In this document: in pieces, positions 1-7,920 of the stretch | Position numbering within the stretch: position 1 is the stretch's first letter | Layout: every line of letters begins with the position of its first letter | Origin: Acidobacteriota bacterium | GTDB lineage: Bacteria > Acidobacteriota > Aminicenantia > Aminicenantales > Saccharicenantaceae | Reading direction: 5' to 3' | Length of the DNA: 64,000 nt | NCBI GenBank assembly: GCA_039683095.1 | Contig: JBDKSB010000012.1 | Coordinates: 1,117,846-1,181,845 of the forward strand | Notes under the pieces: model-generated | Told to the model about the DNA's origin: nothing | Seen by the model: the letters and a program-made list of their open reading frames with translations, nothing else | Database searches by the model: none | Made by a program: the position numbers and the translations under genes

Positions 1-28
1 CCCGGCTTTGCGCCCCGAGGCCCCCGCG

Positions 29-1843
29 TCACTCCTCGAGAAGGAAAGCGACCGCTACGGTGCCCGCCCCGGCGTTAGTCCCGATCGCCGGGGAGGCGTC
101 CATGATGAAGGCGGGCGGGCCGCCGAAAACGGCCTCGACCTCCGCGGCGTAAGCGAGGGCGTCTTTCGGGTTGTGGACGTGAAGGATGCAGAAGTCCCGG
201 ATGCGGCCCGTGCGGGCCTCCGCCCTCAGGCGCCGCAGGATCTTGCGCAGGCTGCCCTTCTGGCTGAAGGCCTTGTCCGAGAGCCTGGCCTCCCCCTCCT
301 CGTTCAGGGAGACGATCGGCTTGAGGTTCAGGAGCCTGCCGGCCGCGCCGGCCAGCGGACGGACCCGGCCGCTGCGGACCATGGCCTTCAGCGTCCGGAC
401 GCCGACCAGGAGCCTGGACCCGCGGATCGCCCGCTCGGCGTCGGCCGCGATCTCGTCGTGGGGCCGCCCTTCCTCGATGAGCCTGGCCGTCCGGAGGACC
501 AGGAGCCCGAGGCCGCCGGACAGGGTCCGCGAGTCGATGACCGTGATGGCCTTGCCCGTTTGCCGGGACACCCGGCGGGCGGCCGTGAGGCTGTTCGAAT
601 ACGTGCCGCTCAGCTTCTGGGCGATGTGGATGGCGATGATCGAGTCGTAGTGGGCGGCCAGGTTCGCGTACAGGCTTTCGAAGGCCTGGGGCGTCGGCTG
701 GGCCGTCTTGGGGAGTTCCGGCTCCGTTTCGAGCAGGCCGTAGAACTGGTCCGTGGTGATGGTGACCTTGTCGAGGTAGAAGCTGTCGCCGAAGCTCACA
801 TGCAGGGGCACCACGTGGACCTGGAAACGATCGAGGATCTCCCGGGGCAGGTCGCAGGTCGAATCGGTCACCAGGGCGATCGGCCACTTCCGGGCGTGGG
901 CGGCCTCGTACTGCCGGAGCATGTCGTCGGCCTTCTGGAAGGCGATGATCCCGGCGCCGCGGACGCGCTGGAAGAGCTCGGCCGGCCTATCGGTGTGGAC
1001 GTGGAACCGGAGCGCCTCCGGCGAGCCGGCCAGGACGAGCGAGTCGCCGAAGGCCGCGACCTCGCGCTTGAGGGCCTCCGGGTCGAGCGGCCGACCGGGC
1101 CGGGGCTTGATCAGGGCCTCGGTGCAATAGCGGCGGCCGACCGAGCCGGCAGGGACCTCGACCGCCGGCTCGATGACGAGCGCCCCCCGCGCGGCCGAGG
1201 GCAGCTTCTTGTGCGACGGCTTGGCCAGGAAGTCGAGCATGCCCTCGAGGAACAGGACGACGCCCTTGGAGCCGGCGTCGACGACGTTGGCCCGACGCAT
1301 CGCCTCGAGCTTGAGCCGGGTCTCCTGGAGCGCCTCGACAGCCCGGGCCTGGGCCTTGGTCAGGGCCCTGAGGAAGCGGCCGTTTTCCTCGGGCTCGTCC
1401 TTGTGCGAGGCCATGGACTCGGCCCAGCGGCGGATGACCGTGATCATCGTGCCCTCGCGGGGCTCGGCGATGGCCTCGTACATGTAGCGGACGGCGCCGC
1501 GGACGGACTGGCCGAACCGGGCCAGCGACATCTCGGGCGAGTCGGCGGCCTCGGCGGCCATGCCGTAGAGGAACTGGGCGAAGATGACGCCCGAGTTGCC
1601 GCGGGCGCCCTCCAGGGCCGCGGCCGCGATGGCCGTCGACGTCACCTTGAACGACCGGTGCGGCCGGACGCGCTCGATGATGGCCCGGACGGTCGAGGCC
1701 AGGTTGGACCCGGTGTCGGCGTCGGGCACGGGGAAGACGTTGATGCGGTTGAGTTCCTTCTGGTTCTCCAGTATGCGCTTGGCCCCGGCCAGGAAGGCGT
1801 AATAATAGCCTTTCCCGGTCAGGCGCAGACTCGGTTTCTTCAT
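29..1843 (-). CDS. DAK2-DegV fusion, fatty-acid kinase-like protein
   Basis: 604 aa, complete. The N-terminal ~210 residues are a DAK2 (FakA-like kinase) domain: VFPVPDADTGSN near residue 37 and ARGNSGVIFAQ near 80 are the family's Mg-ATP motifs. From about residue 318 a DegV/FakB fatty-acid-binding domain follows, with LVTDSTCDLP, KTAQPTP and SGTYSNS. In Firmicutes the kinase FakA and the acyl-carrier FakB are separate proteins that phosphorylate exogenous fatty acids for phospholipid synthesis. Here both are one chain, so an acyl-phosphate-making role is inferred. Start at 1843 follows a weak purine-rich stretch. No partner genes are adjacent. Assignment of domains is firm; substrate is not. 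Confidence 0.88.
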   Translation of the reverse strand: MKKPSLRLTGKGYYYAFLAGAKRILENQKELNRINVFPVPDADTGSNLASTVRAIIERVRPHRSFKVTSTAIAAAALEGARGNSGVIFAQFLYGMAAEAADSPEMSLARFGQSVRGAVRYMYEAIAEPREGTMITVIRRWAESMASHKDEPEENGRFLRALTKAQARAVEALQETRLKLEAMRRANVVDAGSKGVVLFLEGMLDFLAKPSHKKLPSAARGALVIEPAVEVPAGSVGRRYCTEALIKPRPGRPLDPEALKREVAAFGDSLVLAGSPEALRFHVHTDRPAELFQRVRGAGIIAFQKADDMLRQYEAAHARKWPIALVTDSTCDLPREILDRFQVHVVPLHVSFGDSFYLDKVTITTDQFYGLLETEPELPKTAQPTPQAFESLYANLAAHYDSIIAIHIAQKLSGTYSNSLTAARRVSRQTGKAITVIDSRTLSGGLGLLVLRTARLIEEGRPHDEIAADAERAIRGSRLLVGVRTLKAMVRSGRVRPLAGAAGRLLNLKPIVSLNEEGEARLSDKAFSQKGSLRKILRRLRAEARTGRIRDFCILHVHNPKDALAYAAEVEAVFGGPPAFIMDASPAIGTNAGAGTVAVAFLLEE

Positions 1844-1882
1844 GCTTCTCTTGCGACCTTATATCACGCGGATAAAGGCCGT

Positions 1883-1888
1883 ATTATA
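1883..1888 (-). promoter_or_regulatory. Extended -10 promoter for the DAK2-DegV gene
   Basis: Reading the minus strand, TGC-TATAAT lies about 40 bases upstream of the start codon. It is a consensus -10 with the TGn extension; no good -35 is visible at the right distance. Confidence 0.5.
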
Positions 1889-1906
1889 GCAGAGTCCGCC
1901 TTGTCT

Positions 1907-3079
1907 TCAGAGGAACTTGACGTCGAGCGCCGAGTGGGCGTCCTTGGCCACCGAGACGGTCAGCATCAGGGTAGCCTTGTCCGCGGTCGAGGCGACGACC
2001 GTGTAATCGCCCGCGGGCAGGGGGACCCGATAGGCCTCGTCCGGCGGATAGGCGCCGTTCACGTAATTTTTCGACAGCACCTCGATCATGACCGTCTCGC
2101 CGTCCAGGACGACCTGCCGGCGGAAGGACAGGGTCACGGGCGCGTCCGCGTTCGCGCCCTCGATCGTCAGGTCGACGGCGCCGGCATCGGCGGCATCGGC
2201 GAGCGCGAAGTCCTTGGTGTAAGCGTTGCCGTTCTCGATCAGGAACCGGAGCGCGGAGGACGCCAGGCCTTCCTTGCTCGCGACCAGGTTGATCGTCGTG
2301 GCCGCGTCCACCGCGAAGAAGAACTTGTACCGGCCCCGGGCCGCATCGGTGTCGTCGGTCAGGGTCGACGTCAGCACCGCGACCTGGTCCTTCGGATCGG
2401 CGGCCGCGGCGTCATAGGCCTGGACGCTGACGAGGGCGCCGCCCACGAAGCCGCCGTCGGCCTGCCGGGTCACCGTCCCGTTGATGACCGTGGCCACGGC
2501 CGTGTCGATGACCTGGATGGTCGGCTTCAGCAGGTAGTGGCCGCTGCGGCCGGCCACGACGACCGACCGGGAGGCGTCGAAGTCGAAGGTCAGCTCGGTC
2601 GTGCTGTTCGCGTTGATCGTGAATCCCTGGACGAGCTTGACCCCGGTCTGCAGGCCGCTCGGGATCTTCATCTCGCGGGCCGCCTCGCCGGCGTCGATGA
2701 CGTAGTTCGCGTAGGGATGGCTGCCGCCGAGGATGTTGAGGCCGCTGTCCGCGGTCGTGCCGATGATCAGGCGCATCTGGGAATAGCGGCCGGCGGCGAG
2801 GTCCGCCAGGGCCAGCTCCTCCCGGACGCCGTTGGCCAGGGCCAGCAGGTCGATGGTCTTGTTGGGCGTGGCGATGGCCGTCCAGGCCCCTTCCGCATCG
2901 CCGGCCGCGTGGACGTCGATCTCCGCGATCGTGACATAGACCGCCAGGTAGTCGTCCGACGGCTTGTCGATCATGCTCAGGGACAGCCGGCCCGTGTCGC
3001 CGCCGCTCGAGCAGCCGATCAGGCCGACGAGCAGGACGACGAGCAGCGGCAGGCCTTTCTGTTTGATGAGAGAAGTCAT
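1907..3079 (-). CDS. DUF4382 domain lipoprotein
   Basis: 390 aa. Signal peptide with lipobox (LIGCSS, Cys at residue 23) predicts an outer-membrane or periplasmic lipoprotein. Residues ~28-190 match DUF4382: the opening GRLSLSMIDKPSDDY, the ITxAEIDVH-type strand and the RLIIG segment are typical. The C-terminal ~180 residues look like repeated carboxypeptidase-regulatory-type beta domains (GGALVSVQAYD, GDYTVVAS). Function of DUF4382 is unknown; a surface or adhesive role is only a guess. Good SD (GGAGG) before the start and a near-consensus promoter upstream. Monocistronic. Confidence 0.85.
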   Translation of the reverse strand: MTSLIKQKGLPLLVVLLVGLIGCSSGGDTGRLSLSMIDKPSDDYLAVYVTIAEIDVHAAGDAEGAWTAIATPNKTIDLLALANGVREELALADLAAGRYSQMRLIIGTTADSGLNILGGSHPYANYVIDAGEAAREMKIPSGLQTGVKLVQGFTINANSTTELTFDFDASRSVVVAGRSGHYLLKPTIQVIDTAVATVINGTVTRQADGGFVGGALVSVQAYDAAAADPKDQVAVLTSTLTDDTDAARGRYKFFFAVDAATTINLVASKEGLASSALRFLIENGNAYTKDFALADAADAGAVDLTIEGANADAPVTLSFRRQVVLDGETVMIEVLSKNYVNGAYPPDEAYRVPLPAGDYTVVASTADKATLMLTVSVAKDAHSALDVKFL

Positions 3080-3132
3080 GGCGTTACCTCCTCCTTTAGC
3101 GATTCCCCATGAAGCCCCGAATGCGCATTCTC

Positions 3133-3160
3133 ATAATACTACCGGCGGGCCGGCTGTCAA
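3133..3160 (-). promoter_or_regulatory. Promoter of the DUF4382 lipoprotein gene
   Basis: On the minus strand TTGACA (3155-3160) and TATTAT (3133-3138) are separated by 16 bases. They lie about 55 bases upstream of the start codon. Confidence 0.6.
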
Positions 3161-3199
3161 CTCGCCCGCCGCGGGCCAGGCTCCGGTTCCCCGGGATGA

Positions 3200-3205
3200 T
3201 ATAAT
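3200..3205 (+). promoter_or_regulatory. -10 box upstream of the aldo/keto reductase
   Basis: Perfect TATAAT, 33 bases before the ATG at 3239. A convincing -35 is not visible. Confidence 0.4.
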
Positions 3206-3238
3206 CGTTCTCTGTTCGCTTGGACAAAGGGACGCCGG

Positions 3239-4411
3239 ATGCAATATCGGGAGTTCGGGAAGCTGGGCACGAAAGTTTCGGCCCTCGGCTTCGGCTGCAT
3301 GCGCCTGCCGACGCTGGACGGGGCGCCCCAGAGCGGGAACATCGACGAAGCCGAGACCGTGCGCATGATCCGGCGGGCGATCGATCGCGGCGTGGACTAT
3401 ATCGACACGGCCTACCCGTACCATGACGGCCGGAGCGAGGTCGTCACCGGAAAGGCCCTGCGGGACGGGTATCGCGCCAAGGTCCTGCTCGCCACCAAGT
3501 CCCCCGTCTGGCAGATCGCCAAGCCGGAGGATTTCGACGCCCGCCTCGGCGAGCAGCTCGCCCGCCTCGGAACCGACCGCATCGATCTCTACCTGTTCCA
3601 CGCGTTGGGGGCCGAGCGCTGGGAAAACATCGTCCTCAAGCACGGCCTTCTGGAGAAGGCCGAGGCCGCGGTCAGGGACGGGCGCATCGGCCATATCGGG
3701 TTCTCCTTCCACGACAAGGCCGACGTTTTCAGGCGGATCATCGACGGCTACGACGGCTGGAGCGCGTGCCAGATCCAGTATAACTACATGGATATCGAGA
3801 ACCAGGCCGGGACGGCCGGCCTGCGATACGCCGCCTCGAAGGGCCTCGCGGTCGTGGTCATGGAGCCCCTGCTGGGAGGGCGGCTGGCCTCTCCGCCGCG
3901 AGCGGCGGCGGACGTCTTCCGCGCCTCGGGCCGCGGCTGGTCGCCCGCCGAGTGGGCCCTGCAGTGGACGTGGGACCAGGCCGAGGTCTCGACGGTCCTC
4001 AGCGGGATGACGGCCATGACGGAGGTCGAGGAGAACCTGCGCGCCGCGGACCGTTCGGAGGTCGGCGGGCTGAATGCCGGCGACCAGGCCGTTATCGACC
4101 GGGCCCGGAAGGCTCTCCGGGAGCGCGCGGCCATCCCCTGCACCCGGTGCGGCTATTGCCGCCCGTGCCCGAGCGGCGTCAACATCCCACGGAACTTCGA
4201 GCTCTACAACGACTGCGTCATCTATGACGATCCGGCCATCCCCCGCGCCACTTATGCCCGGTTCATGCCCGAGGGCGAGAGGGCCGCGGCCTGCACCGGC
4301 TGCCGGTCCTGCGAAGAGAAGTGCCCCCAGCGCATCGCCATCAGCGAGCTCATGCCCGAGGTGGACGCGGTCCTGGGACAGGGCCAGCCGCCGAAACGGG
4401 GGGGACGCTGA
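3239..4411 (+). CDS. Aldo/keto reductase with C-terminal 2x[4Fe-4S] ferredoxin domain
   Basis: 390 aa. The N-terminal ~280 residues form an aldo/keto reductase barrel: REFGKLGTKVSALGFGCMR at the start, DYIDTAYPYHDG carrying the catalytic Asp/Tyr, and ATKSPVW. From residue ~300 a ferredoxin-like tail follows with CTRCGYCRPC and CTGCRSCEEKCP, eight cysteines for two clusters. This is the common ferredoxin-coupled AKR family of anaerobes; natural substrates are not known. Monocistronic, with only a weak SD. The fused clusters suggest electron exchange with ferredoxin and not only NADPH. Confidence 0.9.
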   Translation: MQYREFGKLGTKVSALGFGCMRLPTLDGAPQSGNIDEAETVRMIRRAIDRGVDYIDTAYPYHDGRSEVVTGKALRDGYRAKVLLATKSPVWQIAKPEDFDARLGEQLARLGTDRIDLYLFHALGAERWENIVLKHGLLEKAEAAVRDGRIGHIGFSFHDKADVFRRIIDGYDGWSACQIQYNYMDIENQAGTAGLRYAASKGLAVVVMEPLLGGRLASPPRAAADVFRASGRGWSPAEWALQWTWDQAEVSTVLSGMTAMTEVEENLRAADRSEVGGLNAGDQAVIDRARKALRERAAIPCTRCGYCRPCPSGVNIPRNFELYNDCVIYDDPAIPRATYARFMPEGERAAACTGCRSCEEKCPQRIAISELMPEVDAVLGQGQPPKRGGR

Positions 4412-4474
4412 CGCCGCCGGGGCCCGCTCGAATCGGGCGGCGTCGCGACGGGACGGCGGGAGCAGTCGCGGGAT

Positions 4475-5044
4475 TCAGGCCCCGGAGGGTTTGAGGTCGA
4501 TCCTGTATCGGCAGCTTTTCTGGCCGCGGAGGATCGACGCGACGACCTCGGCCCGAACCGGGGAACCGGAGACTGCCGAAAACAAGCGCTCGGCGAATCC
4601 TTCGGAGCAATAGCAGAGCATCCCCAGCCCGGCACCATGGTCCTTGGGGACCAGCGGACAAACGCATGCGCTCTTGTTCTCGTCGACCTCGACGACGCCC
4701 CGGCCGCGGTCATAGTCGATGATCCACCCCCATTCCTTGCGGGGGAAGTCCAGGAACTCGTCCATCCTGCCGCGGAAGCGGTCCACGACCGCCTGCATAC
4801 CCAGGTCGTCGTAATGGGACTGGGCGCAGCTCTTCAGGACGCGTTGGGCGTATTCCCGGTCGCCGCCCGCAAGCTGGGGCAGCAGGGCCGCGATCCATTT
4901 TTGGGACAGGCTGGCCGGCTTCGGTTCCGCCGGCTGCGCGCCGATCTCCGCGGCGGCCGCGCCCGCCGTCACCCCAGGGCCGAGGCAGGCGCACAGGCCC
5001 GCCAGACACCCCGCCCTCATGAATGACCTTCGATCCGTGCTCAT
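4475..5044 (-). CDS. Hypothetical exported protein with Tat-like signal
   Basis: 189 aa. The N-terminus has a twin-arginine motif (TDRRSFMR) and a hydrophobic stretch to about residue 32, so Tat export is likely, perhaps with cofactor bound. The mature part carries a cysteine-rich region (ACVCPLV, LCYCSEGF) and ends with a RAEVVASILRG...CRYRI segment that resembles small ligand-binding domains of the ATC-hydrolase or V4R type. I do not recognise the family with certainty. The start codon overlaps the stop of the short upstream reading frame (ATGA). Monocistronic or last gene of a decayed locus. Confidence 0.6.
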   Translation of the reverse strand: MSTDRRSFMRAGCLAGLCACLGPGVTAGAAAAEIGAQPAEPKPASLSQKWIAALLPQLAGGDREYAQRVLKSCAQSHYDDLGMQAVVDRFRGRMDEFLDFPRKEWGWIIDYDRGRGVVEVDENKSACVCPLVPKDHGAGLGMLCYCSEGFAERLFSAVSGSPVRAEVVASILRGQKSCRYRIDLKPSGA

Positions 5045-5298
5045 GCTGGAATTATCCTCTGGACCTGGAACTGCGTCAAACCCGGAGCGGTCATGTCAAG
5101 GGATGTTCGCAGATTCGGGGCCGAGGGGAAGACGCCGACCACCCGGCTCCGCCGGCGGATCTCCATGAGAGCTGTAGCCGCCCTCCGAGCGCTCTTCTTG
5201 TCCGGCTCGAGCCCGATCTGCTTCAGATGGGCCGCGAAGCGACCCTTTGCCTTATTGGGCCTGCAATAATAAACCCCTGCGGGCATCGAAAATCCCAT
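5041..5298 (-). pseudogene. Possible IS256-type transposase remnant
   Basis: Short reading frame (85 aa) with MEIRRRSRVVGVFPSAPNL near residues 45-63. The EI-R-R-R-x-x-VVG-x-FP block is characteristic of the C-terminus of IS256/Mutator transposases, just after the third catalytic acid. The rest of the transposase (DDE core, upstream end) is absent and no terminal repeats are visible. If real, it is a heavily eroded fragment; chance resemblance is possible. Confidence 0.35.
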
Positions 5299-5368
5299 TT
5301 CCTATTTTGGCCGAGACGCCAGGTATGATCCAAGGCTTACTGACGGCCGAAGCCGCTTTCTTTCATTG

Positions 5369-5464
5369 CAGAACGCTTCAAAACAAGCGTTCTGGGCACA
5401 AACGCGCCCCTCAAGACTCTGTTTTTGGTTATTAACCCCCTTATCCCCCTCCGAAATCAGGGGG
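5369..5464. repeat. Two perfect hairpins in AT-richer intergenic DNA
   Basis: 5369-5394 is a perfect 10-bp stem (CAGAACGCTT / AAGCGTTCTG) around a 6-base loop. 5445-5464 pairs CCCCCT with AGGGGG around an 8-base loop. Neither is followed by a proper T-run in either direction. The surrounding stretch (5299-5495) is less GC-rich than its neighbours and holds no gene that I can support. Confidence 0.5.
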
Positions 5465-5495
5465 AAAACTGGAGGACGGCGCGTTTGAGATGGAA

Positions 5496-5572
5496 TGGCG
5501 GGGCCGACGAGACTCGAACTCGCGACCTCCGGCGTGACAGGCCGGCGTTCTAACCAGCTGAACTACGACCCC
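5496..5572 (-). tRNA. tRNA-Asp (GTC), CCA encoded
   Basis: Minus-strand cloverleaf: 7-bp acceptor GGGGTCG/CGGCCCC, D-arm, anticodon stem CCGGC/GCCGG enclosing CTGTCAC (anticodon GTC), T-arm with TTCGAGT, discriminator G, and CCA at 5498-5496. It is the only one of the four tRNAs in the window with a genome-encoded CCA. Confidence 0.97.
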
Positions 5573-5586
5573 GCGAGGGCCCGCAT

Positions 5587-5615
5587 ATTATAGAGAAAGC
5601 GTTCATTACTTTCAA
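5587..5615 (-). promoter_or_regulatory. tRNA-Asp promoter
   Basis: On the minus strand TTGAAA (5610-5615), 17-base spacer, TATAAT (5587-5592), 14 bases before the tRNA 5' end. Close to ideal sigma-70 spacing. Confidence 0.75.
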
Positions 5616-5668
5616 GGCTTTCCCCACGGAGAGGCAGTCCCCCTCCGAACTGCAGTCCCTTTCAGCCA

Positions 5669-5778
5669 AGAGTGACACTCCCTGGTGGGGTCAGTGCCCA
5701 AAGCCCCTCACATCCGGCCGAGGGGGCCGGTCCCGTTCAGATCCAGGAGTGACGCTCGCCCGCTGGGACAGCCCCTGA
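5669..5778. repeat. Imperfect direct repeat with GAGTGACRCTC core
   Basis: GAGTGACACTC (5670-5680) and GAGTGACGCTC (5747-5757) are each followed by a similar C/G-rich stretch with CTGGTGGG or CGCTGGG and then CAGnnCC-type sequence. The core is itself a near-palindrome. The interval 5573-5860 otherwise holds only the tRNA-Asp promoter. Confidence 0.35.
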
Positions 5779-5860
5779 ACCGGCGGAGCGGGGGCAATCC
5801 CCCGGGCCCTCGCCTGCGCAGGGGGATTTCTGGTAAACTGGACGGAGGGAGGGGATCATC

Positions 5861-6160
5861 ATGGCAGAACCCACGAAGAAAGACGATTTCCTGAAGTCGC
5901 TCGGCGTCGACATGGACGCCATCAAGGCCCGCCTGGCCGAGCTCAAGGTCGCCGGCGGCAAGCTCACGGCCGAGGCGAAGCAGGACCTCGAAAAGACCGT
6001 CAAGGGGCTAGAGGCCACCCAGAAGCAGCTCGAGGCGAAAATGGGCGAATGGACCAGGGCCGGCAAAGTGGCCGGAGCGGACGTGGCCGAGGGCCTCAAG
6101 CGCGCCGCCAGGGAGCTCAAGAAGGGCATCGACGAGGCCGCGTCCCATCTGAAGAAGTGA
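5861..6160 (+). CDS. Small helical (coiled-coil) protein
   Basis: 99 aa, very rich in Lys, Glu and Ala, with no signal peptide or cysteine. The pattern of heptads through residues ~15-60 (ARLAELKVAGGKL, LEKTVKGLEATQKQL) and the amphipathic C-terminus (LKRAARELKKGIDEAASHL) predict long helices of the apolipoprotein/phasin-like sort. Strong SD (GGAGGGAGGGG) and an extended -10 (TGG-TAAACT, 5831-5839) support expression. It sits 29 bases before polX. Function unknown. Confidence 0.75.
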   Translation: MAEPTKKDDFLKSLGVDMDAIKARLAELKVAGGKLTAEAKQDLEKTVKGLEATQKQLEAKMGEWTRAGKVAGADVAEGLKRAARELKKGIDEAASHLKK

Positions 6161-6189
6161 CAGCCTGACCGGCGGCCTTCCCCCGAGCC

Positions 6190-7920
6190 ATGCCCATCCA
6201 CAACAACGACGTTGCCGCGATCTTTGACGAGCTGGCCGACCTGCTCGAGATCAAGGGCGAGAACCAGTTCCGCGTCCGGGCCTACCGCAACGCCGCCCGG
6301 ACCGTCGCCGGCCTGTCGCGGAGCGTCGCGGACCTCGCCGCCGAGGATAAGGGCCTCGACGGCATCCCCGGCATCGGCAAGGACCTGGCCGACAAGATCC
6401 GGACGATCGTGGCCACGAAGAAGCTGCCGCTCCTCGAGGAGATGAAAAAGGAGCTGCCCGAGGGCCTCAGCGCCCTGATGAAGGTCCGCGGCCTGGGCCC
6501 GAAGAAGATCGCCGCGCTCCATAAAGCGCTCAACGTCTCCTCGCTCGCCGACCTCAGGAAGGCCGCCTCCGAGGGGAAGATCCGCGATCTCCCCGGGTTC
6601 AGCGAGAAGACCGAGCGGGCCCTGCTCGAGGAGCTCGGCAAGACGAAGGTCACCGAGCGCGGGCCGGAGCGATTCAAGCGGGCCATGGCCGAGCAGATGG
6701 TCACGCCCCTCTTCGGGGAGCTGAAGAAGGCCCGGGGCGTCGAGGAGATCGCCATCGCCGGCAGCTACCGCCGCCAGGCCGAGACCGTGGGCGACGTCGA
6801 CATCCTGGTCGCGGCCGAAAAGAGCCGGGACGTCATGGACCGCTTCGTCCACAATGACGACGTGTCCCAGGTGCTGGCCGAGGGGGACACGAAATCGTCC
6901 GTCGTCCTGCGCGGCGGGCTCCAGGTCGACCTCCGGGTCGTGCCGCTCGAGTCGTGGGGGGCGGCCCTGCACTACTTCACGGGCTCCAAGGCCCACAACA
7001 TCGCCGTCCGGCTGATGGGCGTCAAGCGCAAGCTCAAGGTCAACGAGTACGGCGTCTTCCGGGGCGACAAGATGATCGCCGGCCGGACCGAGGAGGAGAT
7101 CTACAAGCTCTTCGGCATGCCCTACATCGAGCCCGAGCTGCGGGAGGACCGGGGCGAGATCCAGGCCGCCCTCGAGGGCCGGCTGCCGCACCTCGTCGAG
7201 CTCCGGGACATCCGGGGCGACCTCCACGCCCACACCAAGGCCACCGACGGCCGCTACACCGCCGAGGAGATGGCCGAGGCGGCGAAGAAGCGGGGCTACG
7301 AGTACCTGGCCGTCACCGACCATTCGAAGCGCGTGACCATGGCCCACGGCCTGGACGAGGCCCGGCTGGCCAGGGCCGTCAAGGAGATCGACAAGCTCAA
7401 CGCCCGGCTCAAGGGCATCACCCTGCTGAAGTCGATCGAGTGCGACATCCTCGTCGACGGCTCGCTCGACCTGTCCGACGCGATCCTGGGCGAGCTCGAT
7501 CTCGTCTCCTGCTCCGTTCATTACAACTTCAACCTGCCGAAGGACAAGCAGACCGAGCGCGTCATCCGGGCCCTGGACAACCCCCGGGTCAACATCTTCT
7601 GCCATCCGACGGGACGGTTGATCAACGAGCGGGAGGGCTACGAGATCGACCTGGAGAAGGTCATGCGGGCGGCCGTCGAGCGCGGCTGCTTCCTCGAGCT
7701 CAACGCCCACCCCGACCGGCTCGACCTCGACGACGTCCACTGCCAGATGGCCAAGGGGCTGGGGCTGAGGATCGCCGTCTCGACCGACGCCCACAGCACG
7801 GACGACCTCGACCTGATGAGGTTCGGGATCGGGCAGGCGCGCCGCGGCTGGATCGAGCCGGACGACGTCATCAACACGCGCCGGCTGCCGGAGCTGCGCC
7901 GGCTCCTCAAGCGGAGGTAG
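6190..7920 (+). CDS. polX: DNA polymerase X family, PolX with PHP exonuclease domain
   Basis: 576 aa, usual length for bacterial PolX. Residues 1-90 are the HhH lyase-like domain (IPGIGKDLADKI), with a second HhH at VRGLGPKKIAALHKAL. The nucleotidyltransferase palm has GSYRRQAETVGDVDILV with the metal-binding DxD. The C-terminal PHP domain starts at DLHAHTKATDGRY (~residue 344) and includes VTDHS, CHPTG and STDAHST metal ligands, giving 3'-5' exonuclease or phosphodiesterase activity. The role is gap filling in base-excision repair. No clear SD. Its 3' end overlaps the convergent cation transporter by 14 bases. Confidence 0.96.
   Translation: MPIHNNDVAAIFDELADLLEIKGENQFRVRAYRNAARTVAGLSRSVADLAAEDKGLDGIPGIGKDLADKIRTIVATKKLPLLEEMKKELPEGLSALMKVRGLGPKKIAALHKALNVSSLADLRKAASEGKIRDLPGFSEKTERALLEELGKTKVTERGPERFKRAMAEQMVTPLFGELKKARGVEEIAIAGSYRRQAETVGDVDILVAAEKSRDVMDRFVHNDDVSQVLAEGDTKSSVVLRGGLQVDLRVVPLESWGAALHYFTGSKAHNIAVRLMGVKRKLKVNEYGVFRGDKMIAGRTEEEIYKLFGMPYIEPELREDRGEIQAALEGRLPHLVELRDIRGDLHAHTKATDGRYTAEEMAEAAKKRGYEYLAVTDHSKRVTMAHGLDEARLARAVKEIDKLNARLKGITLLKSIECDILVDGSLDLSDAILGELDLVSCSVHYNFNLPKDKQTERVIRALDNPRVNIFCHPTGRLINEREGYEIDLEKVMRAAVERGCFLELNAHPDRLDLDDVHCQMAKGLGLRIAVSTDAHSTDDLDLMRFGIGQARRGWIEPDDVINTRRLPELRRLLKRR

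Noticed and set aside
8-3112. Very long open frame on the plus strand opposite the DAK2-DegV and DUF4382 genes
   Set aside because: Arg/Gly/Asp-rich composition without any domain; it mirrors two well-supported minus-strand genes. Such shadows are common throughout this GC-rich window.
5445-5464. Terminator for tRNA-Asp
   Set aside because: The stem is only six pairs and no T-run follows in the direction of tRNA transcription.
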